A program made the position numbers and the translations under genes. This document shows positions 33,809 through 37,484 of a stretch of 37,484 nucleotides of DNA, piece by piece. The number at the start of each line of letters is the position of its first letter. Within the stretch, counting starts at the first letter, position 1. The notes beneath the pieces are model-generated. The model saw only the letters and a program-made list of their open reading frames with translations. It had not been told where the DNA came from and did not search any database. The stretch comes from Acidimicrobiaceae bacterium (lineage in GTDB: Bacteria > Actinomycetota > Acidimicrobiia > Acidimicrobiales > Poriferisodalaceae), in NCBI GenBank assembly GCA_026713105.1, contig JAPOPC010000063.1, positions 1 to 37,484 on the forward strand. Reading direction: 5' to 3'.

Positions 33809-34561
33809 CTAGTTGGCCGAGGTGAGGGCTGCGTGGTGCTCGCGGACTTGCGCTGGGCGGTGGGCTCGCACGTAGTCGGGTTCCTGAGACAGCGCCAGAT
33901 CGAGCAGCTCCATCCGGTCGGGCGTCTGCAGCCACGGCACCGGCACATAAAGCGGCAAGTCGAAGCGGCGCAGTTCGTCCAAGCCGCCGTAGATCGCCCG
34001 CTGGTAGGCCGCACGCTCGGGCCAGTCCATGTCGTGCGGGCCGAATCCGACACCGCAGTCGAGCAGCAGTCGCTGCGCTGCGCCGGCCTGTCTCAAACGC
34101 TCGATGTGCTCTGCGAACCACTCCACCATGACCGCAACGGGGTCGCCGCTGACGTCGCGGACGCTGCGAAAGTCCCGGCCCAGCATGAACGGGAGCACCA
34201 CCATCACGTCACGCTCGGCCGCGAGCTCGACCATCTCGGGCGACTGCAGCGCGTCGCCGGCATTCAGCACGGTGGCGCCAGCATCGAGTGCCAGCCGAGC
34301 CACCTGCGGCTTGCGGGTATCGATCGCCACCTCTGCGCCCAAAGACAGCAACCCGCGCAGCGGCCCGCAGACACGCTGCCACTCGTCGGCAGCGCTCACT
34401 TCGTCGCTGCCGAGCGTGGAGCCCTCGCCGCCGAGGTCGAAGCTGTCGGCGCCTTCAGCCAGCAGCTCGGCGCCGCGAGCCATCGCCTCGGCACAGTCAT
34501 GCACCACCGAGAACTCGGCCTTGGAGTCAGGAGAGGCGTTGACCACGCCGAAGATCTCCAC
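33809..34561 (-). CDS. Dihydropteroate-synthase-like (pterin-binding) protein
   Basis: A 250-residue TIM-barrel protein related to dihydropteroate synthase, but divergent at the functional motifs: GVVNASPDS in place of (G)I(V/L)N(V)TPDSF, LGGEGSTLG for (I)GGESTRPG, VAIDTRKPQVARLAL for S(V/I)DT, VLNAGDAL for INDVSG, and LDCGVGFG for (D)PGIGFGK. It keeps the overall fold order but has probably changed substrate or pterin contacts, so genuine folate synthesis is uncertain. The start is GTG 34561; no ATG is in frame nearby. It follows the thioesterase by 79 bases on the same strand. A fragment of a second copy lies at about 36002-36152. Confidence 0.75.
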   Translation of the reverse strand: MEIFGVVNASPDSKAEFSVVHDCAEAMARGAELLAEGADSFDLGGEGSTLGSDEVSAADEWQRVCGPLRGLLSLGAEVAIDTRKPQVARLALDAGATVLNAGDALQSPEMVELAAERDVMVVLPFMLGRDFRSVRDVSGDPVAVMVEWFAEHIERLRQAGAAQRLLLDCGVGFGPHDMDWPERAAYQRAIYGGLDELRRFDLPLYVPVPWLQTPDRMELLDLALSQEPDYVRAHRPAQVREHHAALTSAN

Positions 34562-34640
34562 GGCCGCAACATAGTCAGGGCACTGCTGCGGGGACCGGAA
34601 ACGGACTCGATGGGGAGGGCTGGGCGCAGCGCCGAGGGCC

Positions 34641-35189
34641 TCAGGTCAGGTCTGGATGCCTCGAGGCCCCCTCCTTGGGCGGGATGCCGATGGTGCGACC
34701 CACCTGCAGCGGCAGCGGCATTTCCCGGTGCACGGCCCAAATCTCGCTGAGCCGCCGGAACGGCTCATCGTCCATCGGAGCCACCCGACGTGTCGGTCCG
34801 TCAATGTTCAGCGACATGACCTCGCACGTGGCCACGAGGTAGTCATCCCGGGTCTGAGTCATCACCTGGAATGCGTGTATCCGCTTGCGGTCGAAGCCCA
34901 GCATCTGCACCGTGATCAAGTACGGCTCATCGGGTCCGATCTCTCGCACGTAGGTGATGTGATTCTCGGCTGAGAACGTCGTGATGTCGCGCACTTCCCG
35001 GTACGCCGTGCCGAGCCCGATGAAGTCCATCCAAGGCGCGATGGCATCATCGAAGGCCACTAGGTAGTAGCCGGCGTTGAGGTGGCCGTTGTAGTCGATC
35101 CACTGCTCCTGCACCGTTCCCTTCAGAACCTCCACGGGCGCAGAAAGAACCTCATCGGTCGGCTGTGGGCTCAGCCAGTCCTCACTCAC
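34641..35189 (-). CDS. Hotdog-fold thioesterase, copy 1 (betainyl-CoA thioesterase-like)
   Basis: A 182-residue single-domain hotdog thioesterase. Typical pieces are VQEQWIDYNGHLNAGYYLVAFDDA (about 26-49), FSAENHITYVREIGPDEPYLITVQMLGFDRKRIHAFQ and YLVATCEVMSLNID. They resemble the thioesterase domain of CdhB and the domain fused to some L-carnitine dehydrogenases, which hydrolyses betainyl-CoA to glycine betaine. GTG 35189 has GAGGAGGAA about 8 bases upstream. It precedes the dihydropteroate-synthase-like gene. A paralogue sits 1530 bases to the right with the same GTG start and ribosome binding site layout; the proteins look roughly three-quarters identical. Confidence 0.82.
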   Translation of the reverse strand: MSEDWLSPQPTDEVLSAPVEVLKGTVQEQWIDYNGHLNAGYYLVAFDDAIAPWMDFIGLGTAYREVRDITTFSAENHITYVREIGPDEPYLITVQMLGFDRKRIHAFQVMTQTRDDYLVATCEVMSLNIDGPTRRVAPMDDEPFRRLSEIWAVHREMPLPLQVGRTIGIPPKEGASRHPDLT

Positions 35190-35253
35190 GCCAGATTCCT
35201 CCTCGCTGCGTCACCCGCACGCGTGCAATTCACAAGTGAACCAGCGAACAGAC

Positions 35254-36001
35254 TCAGTTGCTGCGGGCCACTTCCATCACATCGGCGGGCGCAATTGAAC
35301 CGTTGCGGTCACCGGCACCGTCGACAGCGACAGGCCAGAACCCCTAGGGAGGCGCGGCGCCCAGCGCAGCAGAGCGAGGCCGCTCGAGTGCCTCGGCCAT
35401 GCGGTCGGCCCGAGCTCTGATCGGCGGTGTAGCGGGCTCGCGAGCCAGCCTCTGGGGAATAAGCGCTTGGGCGACGGCCGGTCGCGGAACAAGCGGCCGT
35501 GGCGCTGTCGGTGCTGCTGACGGCGGAGGGGGCGCACCAGGTGGTCCGATGTAGGTGGGGAACGGGACCAGGCGGCGTGTCATGGGCAGCAGCACCGAAA
35601 CGCCTATCGCTGCGATGACGCCCGCTATGGCAATCGGTCAACCGATGCCGCCAGTCGCATCAGCAGTGAAGCCCATCAACGGCGGGCCGATAAGTGCCCC
35701 GGTGCCGGCGCTGAAGAACAGCATGCCCATCGCCGCACCGATGCCCGCCAAACCGAACAGGTGAGCCGTGACGTCTCCGAGCAGCGCCACGAAGCCGCCA
35801 TAGGAGACCCCGAGGATCGACGCGAAGACAATCAGGAGAACGAACTTCGCCTCCAGCCCGCCGACTCGGGTCGTCGCAAACCAGATCGCAAACGCGACCG
35901 GCAGCCCAAAGAACGCGATCTTGAGCAGCCGGACCGAGCCCAGCGGCCGGGCCATGCTCGTGAGCGCCATGCGGCCCACGATGCTCGCGAATCCGATGAC
36001 C
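35254..36001 (-). pseudogene. MFS transporter copy 1, N-terminally deleted with two nonsense codons
   Basis: The reading frame matches the C-terminal half of the MFS gene at the right edge. It runs IGFASIVGRMALTSMARPLG, then transmembrane segments, up to GGIG, where TGA (35638-35640) replaces a leucine codon. The frame then continues (PIAIAGVIAAIGVSVLLPM..., proline-rich tail) to a second stop, TAG (35344-35346), where copy 2 has GAG. Homologous tail sequence continues to TGA at 35254. At the upstream side the frame joins a fragment of a dihydropteroate-synthase-like gene at about 36000, so the N-terminal half is missing. The gene cannot make a transporter. Confidence 0.8.
35522..35944 (-). 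repeat. Direct repeat, left copy (MFS region)
   Basis: This 423-base block matches 37062-37484 at a constant offset of 1540 bases. I count about five differences in the 304 bases from 35641 and about six in the 119 bases before that. The right copy reaches the window edge, so the repeat may be longer. Confidence 0.85.
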
Positions 36002-36152
36002 GTGACGGGGTCGCCGCTCACGTCGCGGACGCTGCGGAAGTCGCGGCCCAGCATGAACGGCAGCACCACAGTGACCCCACGCTCTGCGGCGAGCTCGGCC
36101 AACTCGGGCGACTGCAGCGCATCACCGGCATTCAGCACCGCGGCGCTAGCGG
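36002..36152 (-). pseudogene. Internal fragment of a dihydropteroate-synthase-like gene
   Basis: About 50 codons match residues ~93-142 of the gene at 33809-34561, including VLNAGDALQSPE and VVLPFMLGRDFRSVRDVSGDP. The N-terminal part is missing on the thioesterase side, and the C-terminal part is replaced by MFS sequence near 36000. It is a deletion remnant of the second module copy. Confidence 0.8.
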
Positions 36153-36170
36153 CTCGGCCGCTTCGAGTCC

Positions 36171-36719
36171 TCAAACGAGGTCTGGATGCAGAAGCGCTTC
36201 TGCCGACGGCCGAATGCTGATCGCATGACCGACCTGAGGCGGCAATGGCAGATGCTGGTGCACACTCCAGATCTCGCACAGCCGCTCGTACGGCTCGTCG
36301 GCCATCAGACCCACGCGCCGGGTCGGACGGTCAATGTGCAGCGACATGACCTCGCAGGTGGCCACGAGGTAGTCCTGCCGGGTTTGGGTCATCGTCTGGA
36401 ATGCGTGGATTCGCTTGCGGTCGAAGCCGAGCATCTGGACCGAGATCACGAAGGGCTCATCGGGTCCGATCTCGCGTACGTAGGTGACGTGGTTCTCGGC
36501 CGAGAACGCCGTGATGTCCCGCACTTTGCGGTGCGAGGTGCCGAGCCCGATGAAATCCATCCAGGGCATAATCGCATCATCGAAGGCCACGACGTAGTAG
36601 CCGGCGTTGAGGTGGCCGTTGTGGTCGATCCACTGCTCCTGCACGGTGCCCTGCAGTACCGCGATGGGCGCCGAGGGGACGCGGTCAGTTGGCTGCGGAT
36701 TCAGCAACGCATCGCCCAC
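36171..36719 (-). CDS. Hotdog-fold thioesterase, copy 2 (betainyl-CoA thioesterase-like)
   Basis: A 182-residue paralogue of the thioesterase at 34641. VQEQWIDHNGHLNAGYYVVAFDD, FSAENHVTYVREIGPDEP and GFDRKRIHAFQTMTQTR are conserved, and the reading frame is intact. GTG 36719 has AGGAGG about 7 bases upstream. Differences from copy 1 are spread over the whole length but spare the core motifs, so both copies appear to be under selection for function. It lies 62 bases downstream of the MFS gene on the same strand, which is the likely operon order (MFS, thioesterase). A role as betainyl-CoA thioesterase is inferred from family resemblance. Confidence 0.82.
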   Translation of the reverse strand: MGDALLNPQPTDRVPSAPIAVLQGTVQEQWIDHNGHLNAGYYVVAFDDAIMPWMDFIGLGTSHRKVRDITAFSAENHVTYVREIGPDEPFVISVQMLGFDRKRIHAFQTMTQTRQDYLVATCEVMSLHIDRPTRRVGLMADEPYERLCEIWSVHQHLPLPPQVGHAISIRPSAEALLHPDLV

Positions 36720-36781
36720 GCCAGCCTCCTCGCTGCAAGAATCATCAGGCGTGCCCCTCGCAAGAGTACCAGCGAACAGGC

Positions 36782-37484
36782 TCAGCTCTTGTGGGCCGCA
36801 ACGATGTCGGCGGCTGGCGCGGCCGCGCCGTTTCGGCCACTCGCGCCGTCAACGAGAATCGGCCAGTACACCTCGGGTGGAGCATCACGCAGAGCGGCCG
36901 AACGAGGCAGCGACTGGGCAGCCGTCAATGCCTCCCCGGCTGTCAGCGGGTCCCCAACCGGCCTGATCATCGGTGCGACGGGTTCCCCATTTGGTCCGCG
37001 GACAACAGACGGCTGCGGCACCAGTGGGCGGGGAATCGGAGCCGCGGGAGGGGCGGGGCGGGGCGGAGGGGGCGCACCAGGTGGTCCGATGTAGGTGGGG
37101 AGCGGGACCGGGTGGCGTGTCATGGGCAGCAGCACCGAAACGCCTATCGCTGCGATGACGCCCGCTATGGCGATCGGTAGACCGATGCCGCCGGTCGCAT
37201 CAGCAGTGAAGCCCATCAACGGCGGGCCGATAAGTGCCCCGGTGCCGGCGCTGAAGAACAGCAAGCCCATCACCGCACCGATGCCCGCCAAACCGAACAG
37301 GTGAGCCGTGACGTCCCCGAGCAGCGCCACGAAGCCGCCATAGGAGACCCCGAGGATCGACGCGAAGACAATCAGGAGAACGAACTTCGCCTCCAGCCCG
37401 CCGACTCGGGTCGTCGCAAACCAGATCGCAAACGCGACCGGCAGCCCGAAGAACGCGATCTTGAGCAGCCGGACCGAGCCCAGC
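36782..37484 (-). CDS. MFS transporter, C-terminal part (runs off the right edge)
   Basis: The frame is open from the right edge to TGA at 36782, giving about 233 C-terminal residues of a major facilitator. Visible membrane segments include LLKIAFFGLPVAFAIWF, FVLLIVFASILGVSYGG, GMLFF-like IGAVMGLLFFSAGTGALIG, and LPIAIAGVIAAIGVSVLLPM. A proline-rich cytoplasmic tail of about 110 residues follows (GPPGAPPPPRPAPPAAP) and ends AAHKS. The segments resemble monocarboxylate/oxalate-formate-type carriers. The N-terminal half lies outside the window. It precedes thioesterase copy 2 and is the intact counterpart of the pseudogene at 35254-36001. Substrate unknown; a carnitine/betaine-related compound is speculation. 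Confidence 0.8.
   Translation of the reverse strand, partial: LGSVRLLKIAFFGLPVAFAIWFATTRVGGLEAKFVLLIVFASILGVSYGGFVALLGDVTAHLFGLAGIGAVMGLLFFSAGTGALIGPPLMGFTADATGGIGLPIAIAGVIAAIGVSVLLPMTRHPVPLPTYIGPPGAPPPPRPAPPAAPIPRPLVPQPSVVRGPNGEPVAPMIRPVGDPLTAGEALTAAQSLPRSAALRDAPPEVYWPILVDGASGRNGAAAPAADIVAAHKS
37062..37484 (-). repeat. Direct repeat, right copy (MFS region)
   Basis: Partner of the block at 35522-35944. Left of 37062 the copies diverge more strongly, so similarity falls off sharply in the region encoding the proline-rich tail. Confidence 0.85.

Overview
This is GC-rich DNA, almost certainly actinobacterial; Acidimicrobiia is my best guess, from the overall flavour only. Supporting points are a DUF222/HNH (13E12-type) endonuclease, the TIGR03252-type HhH-GPD protein, a FadD3-like ligase, many GTG/TTG starts and tight gene packing. 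I see no rRNA, tRNA or CRISPR array. All calls come from reading the sequence; no database search was run.

Left third (1-14.3 kb): a defence-island-like block. It holds the 5' part of a DUF1156 (COG1743-type) adenine DNA methylase that breaks off at about base 139 against what looks like the end of an inserted element. Next is a translationally coupled two-gene unit: a small protein with an SGHY motif, then a 1477-residue protein with a possible nuclease-like N-terminus. Then come a MazF-type toxin with a ribbon-helix-helix antitoxin and a palindromic operator candidate, an unrecognised 422-residue protein, an AAA ATPase/RloB pair (RloAB/AbiL-like), and an SNF2 helicase with a C-terminal DUF3883-like nuclease domain. 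The helicase is preceded in its operon by a membrane-anchored coiled-coil protein built of 18-residue repeats.

Middle (14.4-29.5 kb): chromosomal metabolism. There is an HhH-GPD repair protein, a vWA lipoprotein, a FadD3-like acyl-CoA ligase with a strong bidirectional terminator between it and the lipoprotein gene, a PfkB sugar kinase, a methyltransferase and a stand-alone form II CoxL-like molybdenum hydroxylase. A three-gene operon follows: gamma-butyrobetaine dioxygenase, BKACE and L-carnitine dehydrogenase. Together they should convert gamma-butyrobetaine through carnitine and dehydrocarnitine to betainyl-CoA. A ferredoxin and a bis-MGD molybdenum oxidoreductase close the section.

Right part (29.5-37.5 kb): two paralogous proteins with HsdR_N-like PD-(D/E)XK domains share a conserved upstream block of exactly the same length. 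A DUF222/HNH endonuclease follows. The last 3.7 kb is a duplicated MFS transporter / hotdog thioesterase / dihydropteroate-synthase-like module, damaged by internal deletions and two nonsense codons. Its thioesterases resemble the betainyl-CoA thioesterase (CdhB) that would complete the carnitine-to-betaine route and that is missing from the carnitine operon.

The best candidates for undescribed biology are the coupled two-gene unit at 1037-5886, the membrane coiled-coil + SNF2/DUF3883 operon, and the paired HsdR_N-like genes with their shared upstream block.
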